64,000 nt of DNA from Deroplatys truncata. Its lineage: Eukaryota > Arthropoda > Insecta > Mantodea > Mantidae. The stretch lies in assembly GCA_030765065.1 (NCBI GenBank), contig CM060975.1:259603816-259667815 (forward strand), in the 5' to 3' direction. Below the pieces are notes generated by a model. It ran no database searches and was not told the origin of the DNA. It worked only from the letters and a program-made list of their open reading frames with translations. Below, in pieces: positions 22,716 to 35,414 of the stretch (the first letter of the stretch is position 1; each line of letters begins with the position of its first letter). The translations under genes were made by a program, and so were the position numbers.

Positions 22716-23842
22716 CTTTCACTTTAAGTTTAATGGAGTTTTAAACAAAACCACGTGACAAGAGAGCACTTCATTGGCGGGTGGGCAAACTACAACTTCT
22801 CCCGCTTAGCATGTCGTCTCTTCTTCTACATAAAACAGTTTGGTTCAGATCGTAACAACCGTTGAGGAACAAAATTTGTTACCTCCTTTCACTGCCTTCT
22901 AAAAATCTCAAACGCCATCCTGTAAACCCCATATCCCGTCACTACGTGGTTAAGCCCTAATTAGGCCAGCTACATGCCTAACACACCTTCGGGTTGCCAT
23001 CATGTCATCGTAGTAAAATGTTGTGGTTATTCTCGCGCAGAGAAATTAAAAAAAAACTATTATTGTAAGAGTTCAATTTATGAAACAAAATGTGTTTGTT
23101 CAGATTCACCTATAACTAATTGAATCGTTATAGCCGAGGGTTTAGGAGGCTATGCGCAGGCGCTGCAGTTCATTTCCGGTTTCCGGATAAGTCGCCATTG
23201 TACTTTGGTAACGTCTGGCTGAGAATCCTCCGTCACTGTGGAAAACATAAACGCAGGAAATGAAAGAAGACAACTGCGTTAAGTGCTTCTAACAAGGTTT
23301 GTGAAACGTACCCTCCTTTAATAGACAATGAATATTGTTGGCCTTTGTTTAGCAATAATTGACATTCTTTGTTAGTGATATAGAATTGTTGCTCGGATTG
23401 CTTGGGTCGCGTTTGTTTTCTGTGGTTTTCTAACCTATAGTGCTAAGAATTTTCTTAACACGATCATCAAAGGTTAAAGAAAAAGTAGTATACTGATATT
23501 AGTCATTAAATGAACGATTTCTAAAGCCTGAAGTTAAGAACAGTTTAATTCAGTACCTTTAACCACAGATGCCGAACTGTTCAGGTACAACTTTTATTTG
23601 TCTATCTTAGTATTATGTGTTAGAAGTTTAGGGTGTAAGGCAAAATATAGAAATAAGACATACAGTGTTTAAAAGCTAATGATCCCCAAGCTGCGCAACA
23701 TACTGTATTCGCATTCTGTCTGAAGCAATTTTTTCTCACGGATACTTAGTTCCCGTATCCTCCACGTGGTGCTAACATGTGCTCGGCGGAGTGATACATT
23801 TAAGTTTTGTTTACTTCTCCTTTCAACTTATAGTGAAAAAGG
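22716..23842. mobile_element. TIR element inserted in the RNase H of gypsy B
   Basis: The RNase H frame of B breaks after VERNATVTMLEL (near 23850) and resumes with GALFHALMNFKTY (near 22709). The 1127-bp insert has inverted termini: left GCTTTCACTTTAAGTTTAAT… and, on the other strand, CCTTTTTCACTATAAGTTGA…, both continuing GGAG…TAAACAAAAC. The flanks TAAAGT (22710-22715) and TATAGT (23843-23848) may be a mutated 6-bp target duplication. No transposase is encoded. The superfamily is undetermined. Confidence 0.65.
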
Positions 23843-23848
23843 TATAGT

Positions 23849-25088
23849 TCCAGCATTGTAACTGTAGCGTTTCGTTCCACTGTTGTCAAGCCTCTGGATG
23901 TTGCTATTACGTGAAGTTCACCATCTTTATCTCCCTTTCCTAGTATTCCTGAATATACTAGTATTGAAGTATCTACACACATTTCGAAATGTGTGTTATC
24001 TATTGTTCTTTCTAGTAGGGTTGAATTTGCAAGCAGTTCCTTTATTCTCTCAAAGCATTATTGTCTGGCATCACCGCCATCTATAACCTTTCTTTAAAAG
24101 TTGTCTTAATGGTTCTATTTCGGCTGCGTAACGCGGTACAAACTTACTCAGGTAGTTGAGTTTGCCCAATGGCGCCGTAATTTTTAATATGGAGTCAATT
24201 CTAGCCGGGTTGGTTTTATTCCTTTTTCATCCACAACACATCATAAGTTCACTTCCTTTACACAGAACTTGTACTTCTGAATGTTTACGGTCATATTGTG
24301 AGCATGTAACTGTCTAAGCACACGGTTCACATGTTCTAGGTGTTCTTCAAATGTGGGGCTACAAATGATAAAATCGTTCGTGTATCTTAGGAGAAAAAAG
24401 TCTGATTGATTTTTAAAAATTTCATACACATCTCTTAAAAAATCACTACTAGAGGTTTTCAGCCCAAACGTTGTGGCTACAAAACGGAATTGTTTCCCAA
24501 AAACTATGAATGAGGTGTAGTCCCGTACCCTTTCGTCTAATAAGACTTGCTAGAATGAAGACGCCATGTCAATAGATGTGATGTATTTTCCTCTTGACAG
24601 TTTTGCCAGTATTTGATGGATATTTTGATTATTGAAATGATCACTTGCCATATACTTATTTTGGTACTACCTGCCATCTAAGTTTAATGTTGGACTACCA
24701 TCTTATTTTTCTTGACCAACAAATCGGATTGATATAGTTGCTGTTACTTGTTTAAATAATTTTTTTTTGCGGTATTGAATCAATCAATTTAATGGCTTCA
24801 GCATGTAGTGCTTTCGGGAGGTTATCTTAGGTATATTTTATGGTGCAATATCGCTTACATGGAAGGAATGCTGACATCACTTTACCGGGTGCGTCACTAA
24901 ACACATTTTAGTTTAGATAAAGCATGTGCGCTAATTTTTGTTGTTTAAGTGTTAGATTATGTGCTTCTGTACAGCGGGATTTTATTTCTCGCTCTCGTTC
25001 CACAGCCCATGTTACAAGGTGTGAAGTTGTTTCGTAATCAGCTGTTCGTGGCTTGCTAATGTCACTGCCCTCTGTGTTTGCATCTTTG
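23849..25088 (-). pseudogene. gypsy element B: reverse transcriptase and start of RNase H
   Basis: The minus strand at 24429-24241 reads RYTNDFIICSPTFEEHLEHV. The polymerase box, YxDD in the family and YIDDFLII in A2, is mutated to YTND. EVNL follows, aligning with EINFLGYV of A1/A2. At 23982-23850 RNase H residues appear (YSGILG.GDKDGELHVIATS). The piece ends at 25088, where A1 is inserted (TSD ACAT, 25089-25092). Confidence 0.8.
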
Positions 25089-25092
25089 ACAT

Positions 25093-26082
25093 TGACGCAG
25101 TAATTTGTATCACAAATTATGTAAATGTCAAGAGTGATTATAGTGTGAATATGCATTATTGTGTGACATTGATTTGAGATGTTTGATGATTGTAAGCATT
25201 GTTGAGAAGTGGGTTTATACGGCCTTACTGAAACTGACAATAATAACGTGCAATAATGTAGCGAGGGGGTGAGCTGTTTATCATTATTAGAGACGAGCAA
25301 ATGACGTAATATTGGCGCGTTTTTTTTAGGAATTTGCGGGAATATTTTCCCTAGAGCATATGTTTTCGTAATTTTCATTGGATATAAATATAGACGCTAA
25401 TGTTGGCGAGTTTTATTAACCAATAGCAGCTCGGTTATAATCTTTAGGCATATCGGGGTGTGGGAGTATAAAAAGGGCTAAGCCATAGGTAGATTCCTCC
25501 CAGTTCATCGGAAACATTTGTACATTACACGTCGGCTCCAGTCCATCGGAAACATTTGTGCATTACACGTCGCTGAGTTCAACAAAAACAGTCATGGTGA
25601 ATACATAGCATAGTTTATCGATTCGCAGGTTACGCGTAGCAAAGTTAAAAAAATCTCAAGTGTCGTAAAGTTAATTACACAAAAAGTTGAAGTACGCGAA
25701 TTAATAAGGGGCAGTAAAGAAGTTATTATAACAGTTTCAGTTTGGCGAGTGTTAAGATTAATATGTGAAAGTAAATAATGTGTTCGACAATAAAAGTGTA
25801 AAACAAAATTCTTTCATCAGTGTTATCTTTGGATAAAACCCCTTTCCGTTTACACACCCGATTAAGAGATTTGCTTGACCGAGAGATCATAGCTAGCCGG
25901 AGGACAGTGAACAAAAAATATTAAATACAATAATAGCGCTCAGTAAAAGATAACACGAAGTGACCGCGACAAATTGTCTTTTATACGTGCGGCAATTAAA
26001 CAGTAGCGTTCTTTCAAACAAACACTAATACCATCGCAAATTGGCTACCACAACGTGGAACTTAACAAAGAATACTGTCGCA
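25093..26082 (+). repeat. A1 5' LTR
   Basis: 990 bp, TG…CA. A TATA box TATAAAAA lies at 25467-25474 and an AATAAA polyadenylation signal near 25789. Near its end (about 26040) is TTGGCTACCACAACGTGG, a decayed copy of the tRNA-Lys primer site lying inside U5. Confidence 0.92.
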
Positions 26083-26086
26083 TATT

Positions 26087-26106
26087 TGGCACCCAGAAAG
26101 TGGGGC
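26087..26106 (+). other. A1 primer-binding site (tRNA-Lys, mutated)
   Basis: TGGCACCCAGAAAGTGGGGC lies 4 nt after the 5' LTR. It differs from the perfect site of A2 and C (TGGCGCCCAACGTGGGGC) by a substitution and small indels. Confidence 0.75.
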
Positions 26107-26111
26107 GAATT

Positions 26112-26168
26112 AACCAGGAAGGAGTGAAATAACCAGGAAGGAGCAAAATAACCAGGAAGGAGCGAATG
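26112..26168 (+). repeat. three 19-bp repeats in the A1 leader
   Basis: Three tandem units beginning AACCAGGAAGGAG (26112, 26131, 26150). A2 and C have related, more diverged units in the same place. The position between primer site and gag is where packaging or dimerisation signals lie in retroelements; that role is only inferred. Confidence 0.75.
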
Positions 26169-26455
26169 GAGCAGTGAACTGAACTACAAGACGCAGATTC
26201 CAGAAACAACTACAGGAACGACAGACGACGCGGATGAGTGGACATCGTAATCCCGAGATTAAAATGCAACAGGGGAATTCAACTACAGGACACAAAAACG
26301 TCGAGACGACGTAGATTCATCATAATACTACGCAGAGGCGACATATAATCTAGGAGAGAGGGGCAGGAAGCTGGACATCAAAGCAACATCAGCAGATAGC
26401 ATCAGAAAGGTTAGAAAAGTGTGATTTTTTTAAAAAAAAAGGTGTAAAAATTTAA

Positions 26456-28512
26456 ATGTACTTGAGAAGTGGCAGGATTAAGAAAACAATGTCTACTAAT
26501 AATACTGAAGAAACAATTATGGAAGAGGATAGTGTAACAGTTAGCTGTAATTCAATACAGGTTACAGAAAATAGCTCAAACAATGTAGGATTTGAGGGAG
26601 GAAATGTTAGTGCAGAAAGTGAGAATAGAACAACAGGAAATGTTAATTTTGATGCTAGTATGATGATGGAAATGCTGAGAAATATTAATGACAAATTAGA
26701 ACAAAACAGGGAAGATATGGAAAAGAATAATGAGAAATTAGAACAAAAATTAACTCAGAGTATGGAAAAGAATAATAGAGAATTAAGGGAAGATATTAGT
26801 AAGAGTATTACAGATCAATTAAGGGAAGATATGCAAAAGAATAATAGGGAATTGAGGGAAGATATTGGTAAGAGCTTAGAACAAAACAGGGAAGAAATTG
26901 AAAAGAAATTCATGGAGCTAGATAGTATATGATGAGAATGAGAAATGAAAATCAGGAAATTATAGCAAATGAGATAGGTGAAGTTTCAAAGAAAATGTTA
27001 GACATGAGCAGGGAAATATCTAACCAAAAAAGTGAGGTTAATAATCAAATAGAACATGTTGATGTAAAATGTACAGAGTTAGGTAGCCGAATGAGTAGCA
27101 TTTCAAGTGAATTAAGAGAGATGATGGAGGCTACAAATGCAGATTTAATTCAGGTGCAAGTTAATTTCAGAGGGGAAATATCTGAAATACAGAAGGAGTC
27201 AGAAACACAAAAAAATAAATTGTCTGAAGAAGTTAAAGTTTTGTCTATAGATTTGAATCAAAAGCTAACAAACACCAAGCTGTTCAAAATGAGAACAATA
27301 AAAAACTGGAACACACAATAGAAAGTCTGCAAGGTACTGTAAATAGGTTAGAATTGAATTCAAGGGTAAATATATGTGATGTTAATGTATCTGATGTACA
27401 GAATAATGATAGAGGTAGTTCTTCAGGTATGACTAATAATGTGAGTGATGCGGCGGCTTCATCCATAGCTAATGCTGAAACTCAGAGTGCACAAGTAACA
27501 CTAGAGAATTTAAATATGGGAGTAGGGAATTTGCAAAATTAAAATCATATCTTAAGTGATTTTCCACTTCCAAAATTTAATGAAAACTCCAGTCCAGTAC
27601 AGTTTATTGCAGACTTATCAGAGTATTTTTAAATTAAAAAGATACCTGAAGCATTTAAAATGATAGTTGTCAAAAGATGTTTGGACCAGACAACTTTAGA
27701 TTGGCTACAAATGGTATGAGGGGGTGAAATTTCATATGAATCCTTTAAGAGGCTATTCATGAACAGATTTTGGAATGTTACGGTACAGCACATAATTCGA
27801 GCAATGCTTAGTCATGGTCAATTTGATCCACGAGAGGGAATATCAATGACTGATTACTTACTGAAACATGCAAGTCAGGTTAGGAACTTGTCACCTCCAA
27901 TCAATGAGGAAGATTTTGTGAGTTTGCTCATAAGGCAAATATCCTTTAAGGATACAAAATTATTTATTAATTGCAAAACCACGTAGTATTTACGAGATGA
28001 CAGTATTAATGACAGCTTTGGAACAACAGGAAGAAGATATATCTCGGGAGTGGGAGAATAGATTTTTAGATGTGCGAGATAGACGAAATTACCAAGGTAG
28101 TTATTATCACCAAAGCAGAGGACAAGATAGACGTCATGAGAATAATACCAGGCAACGGTACCAATCATACGTTCCAAATTTTGAAAGACCGAGGATAGAT
28201 GGGAGACCAGGTCGACAGGAACAAGTAAATTATGTCAGGACAGAAAGATTGCCGGAAAGAGGGCAAAATCATGGAAGGCGGTACATTAGACAAAGGGGAA
28301 ATTTCACTGACTGGAGGGAAAACAATAACCGGGAAAGATCTGAGGAACGGCAAGAAAATTACATGCCAAGGGGACATAATTTCAGAAATCGAGGATTTCG
28401 AACTCAAGGAAGGGGAACTCAAAACAATGGTAGCGAAAATGAGATAGATTTAGCTCCTGTTAGGAATGACAGTCCCGTACGTGAACATGGAAGTAATCAG
28501 GAAAACTGTTAA
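26456..28512 (+). pseudogene. A1 gag, multiply disrupted
   Basis: The gag structural protein starts MYLRSGRIKKTMSTNN. It has a long coiled-coil region rich in E/K/N (repeats like REDMQKNNREL), a capsid-like part (LPKFNENSSPVQFI, later FDPREGISMTDYLL) and an Arg-rich tail (RGHNFRNRGF) ending NQENC. There is no CCHC zinc knuckle; the basic tail probably binds RNA instead. Against A2 there is a 1-nt deletion near 26930, a 13-nt deletion near 27267, stops at 27541 (TAC to TAA), 27630 (CAA to TAA) and 27717 (TCA to TGA), and an indel near 27946. Confidence 0.88.
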
Positions 28513-28599
28513 TAGACTCCTATGCAGTAGGTTCTCAGGACGTCTTTAATAATTCAGTATCCATTACCAATACAAATAATATGCCTACACACACACCCT

Positions 28600-31293
28600 G
28601 TAAGAAGAATGAAGCAACGAAAGATAAGGAGAAAATTTCGAGTCACCTCATGTTATGATAAAAATCGCGAAGAAAGAGATCATTGCAACTGTAGATTCCG
28701 GTTCGTCAGCTTCAATTTGTTCGCAGAAATTTTTATATAAGTTTGATAAATGAAGGTAACAAAATTATGACTCTTCCTACTAGTAATTTAGTTTGTCGTG
28801 TTGCAATCGGAAGAACGATACAGGTCATAAAAACACAAGCTCTACTTAACATACTTATCGGCGGAGAGAATTTTGAGGTTATCTTTCTAATTGTAAACCA
28901 TCTGATTTGTGACATAATTATAGGATGTGACTTCTTACGTGAATATGAAGCACGTATAGATTTTAAATATGAAGAATTAAAAATGACGAAAGACAATAGA
29001 GAAATAAAGGTACCGTGCATAAAAGAGAAAGCTTCCGTGATTGAGATGACAAGGACGAGAAAAATCTTTGTGACCAAGAGTTTTTTGTGCAAATAACAGA
29101 AACCGATGAAAACAGTCAGATAAGACAATTAGTCACAAAATATGAAGGGAATACCACGCCATATTTTCAACAGTTAGTAGAAATGCCAGAGAAAGTAGAG
29201 AAATTTACAATCCAAACAAAAGACGACCATGTGAGCGAGACAGACAACAACTGGGAAGAGAAGAGAAATGAGGAATAGTACACAAGTGTGAAGAAGCTTA
29301 TAACATTACGAAAACACAAACACAAATCCTTCATGATGTTTTGATGAACAATAGTTCAGTATTTAGTAATATCCCAGGCAGATGTAATGTATATCACATA
29401 CATTTCAGGTAGAAGAGGTGCCACCATATAGACATAAGTATGACAATTTGCCTATAAGTCTTCGGGACAAAGCTAGACAACTAATAAATAGCATGTTAGA
29501 AAATGGGATTATTGAGCAAAGTAATTCTCAGTATATAAATCTGTTGGAGTATTAAACGAGATGGTAGTTTGAGATTAACATTAGATGGTAGATATGTCAA
29601 CAAATATATGAAACCAGATCATTTTCAAAGTGAAGGAATTGAACAACTAATTACGAAACTTTCAAGAGGGAGATTTTTGACATTCCTTGACCTCACTGCG
29701 TCATATTGGCAAGTGGAATTAGATCCACAAGTGCGTGATTACACTTCATTTCAATAATCGGGGATCCAGTATCGTTTTTGTGTAAATCCTTTTGGTTTAA
29801 AATCTCAGGAAGTGGATTTTTGAGAGCCATTCACAGTATCTTTGGAAATTCTGCAGATGACTTTTTAATAAAGTATATTGATGATTTCCTTATCATTAGT
29901 CAAACATTTGAAGAACATATGAATAATGTACATTACGTGTTAAATAAACTGCAACAACATGGTATGACTGTGAACATACTAAAATCAAAGTTTTGTGTCA
30001 AGGAAATAAATTTTCTGGGTTATGTAGTGGATGAACGAGGTATAAGACCTGACCAGAAGAGAATAGAAGCAATAATGAAAATTCCACCACCAAGGAACGT
30101 AAAGCAAATTAGACGTCTCTTAGGGGTATTGAACTTTCAGAGTAAGTTCGTACCAAGGTATTCGGCTGAAATAGAACCACTGCGGCAGCTACTCCGAAAG
30201 AACAATAAGTGGAAATGGACAGAGGATCATCAAAAATGTTTTGAGGGAGTAAAAGAACACTTTGCTAAGTCCATATTACTCGAGAGGCCTAGAGAAGATT
30301 TGGAATATGAGATTTATGTCGACGCATCAATGCAAGGATACGCCGGAATTTTAGGACAGCGAGACATCAACAATGACTTTCACGTCATTAGTACAGCTTC
30401 TAGAACACTTACAAATATTGAGCGGAATTCTTCAGTGACTCAGCTAGAAATTGGAGCACTATACTTCTCATTAATTCGTTTTAAAACCTATAATTATCAG
30501 CAAAAGATGAAAATATATTCAGACCACATCAGCTTAACTTTCATACAACGGTGTAGATTATGTAGTGGAAAACTTGCTAGATACATCCATGCAATATCTG
30601 CATTCGATATTGAGATTATACACATTCCTGGCAAAAATAATACCTTCAGTGATTTGCTATCAAGATTGAACTACAACCCACAAATTCCCGAAAATATTGA
30701 AAGGCCTAGAAATGAAGTCAAAATATTGACAATTGAAATTCCTTTAAGCAAAGAAATGATTAGAAAATTGAAAAATATAGGGGAAATTCAAAATGAGGAC
30801 GCAAAATTATTAGAACTTAAAGAAAAGGCACCACTAATTGAAGAGGCAAAGAAAGAAATTGTAGCAATTCGGAATGGGCCATTATACAAGAAGCATGGAA
30901 AAGAAATGCCTAGTTAGAAGGTAATGGTTCCGAAAAGCATGGAAAAGGAACTAATTAAGAATTTTCACGAAGGGTTAGCACACTCAGGGACGGACCGGAC
31001 AACTTCTATGATTTTAGAAAATTTATACATATCCAAATTGCGTCAGAAAGTTTGGAAATTTATATCGGCTGCAACCTGTGTCAGAAGGCAAAGCAAATAA
31101 ATGCAGCATATGCATTTGAGACTAATTCGGTTATAAGGGATAAGCCAAAGTGCGTAATTAGTATTGATATTCATGGTCCGATGCCTCCAAGTCAATTTGG
31201 AAACAAATATATATTTATCTGTTATGATATATTCAGCAAATATGTAAGAATTTACCCTTTGAGAAAACCTACAAGTTTAGCATGTTTGAATAA
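28600..31293 (+). pseudogene. A1 pol, 5' part: protease, RT, RNase H, start of integrase
   Basis: Domains in order: retropepsin (the ATVDSGSSASIC active-site block near 28690, then CDIIIGCDFL), reverse transcriptase with LRLTLDGRYVNKY and the YIDDFLII box near 29875, RNase H (EIYVDASMQGYAGILG), and the integrase zinc region (HEGLAHSGTDRTT, CNLCQKAK) with the first core Asp (SIDIHGPM). Disruptions against A2 include TAG near 29276, a 5-nt deletion near 29540, TAA near 29755 and TGG to TAG near 30915. At 31293 the frame is cut by element C. It continues at 36304. Confidence 0.9.
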
Positions 31294-31297
31294 ACTA

Positions 31298-33309
31298 TGC
31301 GACAGTATTAGTGTTTGTTTTAAAGAATGATACTGTTTATCTGCCGCACGTATAAAAGATAATTTGTCGCGGTCACTTCGTGTTAGCTTTTACTGAGCGC
31401 CTGTTATTTTATTTAATTTTGGGTTCACTGTCCTCCGGCTAGCTATGATCTTTTTGGTCGAGCACTTATCTTATACAAGGTGTGTAAACGGAAAGGAGTT
31501 TTATCCAAAGATAACACTGATGAAGAACTTGTTTTACACTTTTATTCTCGTAACATATTATGCACTTTCACATATTAATCTTGACACTCGCCAAACTGAA
31601 ACTGTTATAACAACTTATTTACTGCTCATTCTTAATTCGCATACTTCAACTTTTTGTGTAATTAACTTTACAACACTTGAGATTTTTCATAACTCTGCTA
31701 CGCGTAACCTGCGAAGCGATAAACTGTGCGATGTATTCAGCGACGTGTAATGCACAAATATTTCCGATGGACTGGACGAATTTGACTCTGACCTAGCCCA
31801 TTTTATACTCCTACACCGCGATATGCCTAAAGATTATAACCGAGCTGCTATTGGTTAATAAAATGCGCCAACATTAGCGTTTATTTTTATATCCAATGAA
31901 AATTACGAAAACTGATGCAGTAATTTGTATCACAAATTACTTAAATGTAAATAATGATTATAATATGAATATGCATTTTTATGTGACATTGATTTGAGAT
32001 GTTTCTTGACTGTAATTATTGTTGAGAAGTAAGTTTTTAATGCCTTACTGAAACTGTCAATAATAGCGCGCAATAATGCAGCGAGGGGGTGAGCTGTTTA
32101 TCATTATTGGAAACGAGGAAGTTGCGTAATATTGGCGCGTTTTTCCTTGAGAATATTCTGGAACGTTTCCCTAGAGCATATGTATTCATAATTTTCATTG
32201 GATATTAAAATAGACGCTAATGTTGGCGCGTTTTATTAGCCAATAGTAACTCAGTTATAATCTTTAGGAATATCGGGGAGTGGGTGTATAAAAAGCCAAG
32301 TCAGAGGTAGATCGCGGCCAGTTCATCAAAATTCTTAGTACATTACACGTCGCCTTCAGTCGGCCAGTTCATCAGAAATCTTTATACATTACACGTCGCC
32401 TTCAGTCGTCCAGTTCATCAAAAATCTGTGTACACTACACGTCGTCTTCAGTCAGTCAGTTCGTCGAAAGTATTAGTACGGCATACATCGGATATAGATT
32501 CACAAGTTACGCGCAGCAGAATTATGAAAGATCTAAAGTATGGTAAAGTTAATTATACAAAAGATTGAAGTACGTGGATTAAAAGAATTATCAGTAAGAA
32601 GTTATTATAACAGTTTCAGTTTGGCGAGTGTTAAGATCAATATATAAATGTGATAGTTAACGTGTTCGACAATAAAATTATAAAACAAATTTCTTCATCT
32701 GTGTTCTTTTTGGATAAAAGATTCCTTTCCGTTTACACAACCCTGATCAAGAGACATGTTCGACCGAGAAATAATAGCTAGCCGGAGGACAGTAAACAAA
32801 AATTAAATCAAATAACAGTCGCATTCTTTCGAACACTAATACTGCCGCAAATTGCTAACACCAGATGGAGCTACAAACCGAACAAATGAATGACGTCACA
32901 AGATGGCTTCACATGAAGTAAACACACATACACAAACATCACAAGTAATAACATTATAAAGAATACACTTACAAATTGGCTACCACAACGTGGGGCTACA
33001 ATAATGTTAAATAAATAACACTAATAACCGTTACAAAACATATGCTCTAGGGAAAATGTTCCCGCAAATTCCTAAAAAAAAACGCGCCAATATTACGTCA
33101 TTTGCTCGTCTCTAATAATGATAAACAGTTCACCCCCTCGCTACATTATTGCACGCTATTATTGTCAGTTTCAGTAAGGCCGTATAAACCCACTTCTCAA
33201 CAATGCTTACAATCTTCAAACATCTCAAATCAATGTCACACAATTCTGCATATTCACACTATAATCACTCTTTACATTTACATAATTTGTGATACAAATT
33301 ACTGCGTCA
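31298..33309 (-). repeat. C 3' LTR, split by solo LTR D
   Basis: On the plus strand it reads TGCGACAG…GCGTCA. The LTR parts are 31298-31912 and 33040-33309. Just beyond 33309 the reverse complement of the polypurine region (AGTGGGGCATA) is present, as expected for the 3' LTR of a leftward element. Confidence 0.9.
31913..33035 (+). mobile_element. solo LTR D, nested in the LTR of C
   Basis: 1123 bp, starting TGATGCAGTAATTT and ending CCGTTACA, flanked by AAAC (31909-31912 and 33036-33039). Removing it restores the LTR sequence seen at 36010-36040. Start and end match the A2-type LTR. A lone LTR with a clean target duplication is the usual product of LTR-LTR recombination. It is the innermost layer of the nest. 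Confidence 0.92.
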
Positions 33310-34107
33310 TATGCCCCACTAGAAACATAATTATAAATATTTACAACTTGTTTGGAAATTTTATAATTGGGTTTTTAGTCTCCTGAATCTTGGAACACAC
33401 GCTATTTATCACTTTCACTTAACACTTCACACGCATTTAACACAGACATATATTTTGCCTTTATCTCGCCACTATTTACTGGCTCTGGTTTAATGTGTTT
33501 AGACATTAATCTGACATTACAATTTTTTATAGCAAATACTGTACTCTGAATTATTTGGTTACTGTTACAAAATTGGTTTACTTTCTTAGATTGTTGACAA
33601 AAATTTATGCATTCAACAATTTTTTGTAATTATTAAACATATTTACCAAAAATATTCACCTTCTACACAAATGTATTTACATCTCTTAAATCTAGACACT
33701 GTTACACATTTTCTGTTTGCTACATAAGTATTTGTTTTAATTATCTTTACCCCTTTTTTGTTTTGTACTTTATATTCACAATACTCTTGGAAATATATCT
33801 ACGCACTTTTACTTTAATATAACATTAAGTTTTTAATTATTACATGCTTCATTTCTAATACTGTTATAGTTTACTGAGAAAATGCTCTTTTTCCCATTTA
33901 AACATTTAGTTATGTCCCAAAATTGTATTTCTCCTTTCTCATGACGTACATACACAATTAACCCTCTTACATTCCAATACATTGCTCTGCAGTTCATCTT
34001 TAACTATCCTGGATTTACCTTTCATCTCATTGCTGTTCACCCTCCTGGATCAAATTGTCTGTGGCTAAACATTACTCGTAGCCGTATCGTAACCTTCCAA
34101 AATTTGT

Positions 34108-35098
34108 TCATGGATAACCTCTTAAAGGATTCAAATGCAATTTTACCCCAAGATATATTTGGAAACAATCTAACGTTTTCTGAACCACACGTCTTTTAAC
34201 AATTGTCATTTTCAATTCTTCTGGTATCTTTTTAATCTGAGAGTACTCTGACAAGTCTGTAATAAATTGTACTGGATTGGAGTTTTCATTCTGAACAGCT
34301 TGGTGTTTGTTAATTTCAGAAGTTAATTTTTGATTATTTACAGACAAATCTTTAACTTCTTCAGACAATTTATTTCTTTGTGTTTCTGACTCCTTCTGTA
34401 TTTCAGATATCTCCCCTCTGAAATTAACTTGCACCTGATTTAAATCTACATTCGCAACCTCTTTCATCTCTCTTACCTCACTTGGAATGTTACTCATTCT
34501 ACTACCTAACTCTGTACATTCTACATCAACATATTCACTTTTAATATTAACCTCACTTTCTTTGTTAGATATTTCCCTGCTCATGTCTAACATTTACTTT
34601 GAAACCTCTCCTATCTCATTTGCTATTATTTCCTGATTTTCATCTCTCATTTTTGGCATACTACTATCTAGCTTCATAACTTTCTTTTCAATTTCTTCCC
34701 TGCTTTGATCTACTTTTTGCTCTAATATCTCATTCCTCCTACCAATATCTTCCCTCAATTTCCTATGACCTTTTTTTTATGGCTTCTCTCAATTCTCTAT
34801 GATTCTTTTCCATATTCTGAATTAGTTTTTGTTCTAATTTCTCATAACTCTTAACAATATCTTTCAGCATTTCTATCATCACACTAGCATCAAAATTAAC
34901 ATTTCCTGCTATTCTATTCTGACTTTCTGCACTAACATTTTCTCCCTCAAATCCTACATTGTTTGAGCTATTTTCTGTAACCTGTATTGAATTACAGCTA
35001 ACTGTTACACTATCCCCTTCCATAATTGTTTCTTCAATATTATTAGTAGCCATTGTTCTCTTAATACTGCCACTCCTCAAGTACATTGAAATTTTCAC
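34108..35098 (-). pseudogene. C gag remnant
   Basis: Two minus-strand frames: 35098-34763 (start …MYLRSGSIKRTMATNN, the coiled-coil start) and 34593-34108 (LDMSREISNKESEVN, then the capsid start). The frame ends in the capsid region (SYESFKR-like DNA near 34130). Only about 60 bp later the sequence jumps to the untranslated region that follows pol in A1/A2. Stops and a frameshift near 34600-34770 add to the damage. Confidence 0.85.
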
Positions 35099-35393
35099 AA
35101 TTTTTTTTAGGATAAAAAAATTACTATACTCTGACCTTTCTGATGCCGTCTGTTGATGTTGCTTTGATGTCCAGCTTCCTGCCCCTCTCTCCTAGATGTA
35201 TACGTCGCTTCTGCGTCGTATTATGATGAATCTACGTCGTCTCGATGTTTTTGTGTCCACTCATCCGCGTCGTCTGTCGTTCCTGTAGTTGTTTCTGGAA
35301 TCTGCGTCTTGTAGTTCAGTTCACAGCTCCATTCGCTCCACGTCCTGGTTCCTTCGCCCCTTCCTGGTTATTTCACTCCTTCCTGGTTAATTC

Positions 35394-35411
35394 GCCCCAC
35401 GTTGGGCGCCA
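35394..35411 (-). other. C primer-binding site (tRNA-Lys)
   Basis: On the minus strand TGGCGCCCAACGTGGGGC, complementary to the 3' end of insect tRNA-Lys including CCA (from knowledge of that tRNA). Three nucleotides separate it from the LTR. Confidence 0.88.
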
Positions 35412-35414
35412 ATA

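Noticed and set aside
33102-33386. Small protein conserved four times (also near 24908, 36153, 37648)
   Set aside because: It recurs only because it lies in the LTRs of the gypsy elements. It runs across the LTR border and is antisense to transcription in A1.
34959-35156. Plus-strand coding frame
   Set aside because: It is the antisense of the element C gag region, and similar shadow frames occur opposite gag in A1 and A2.
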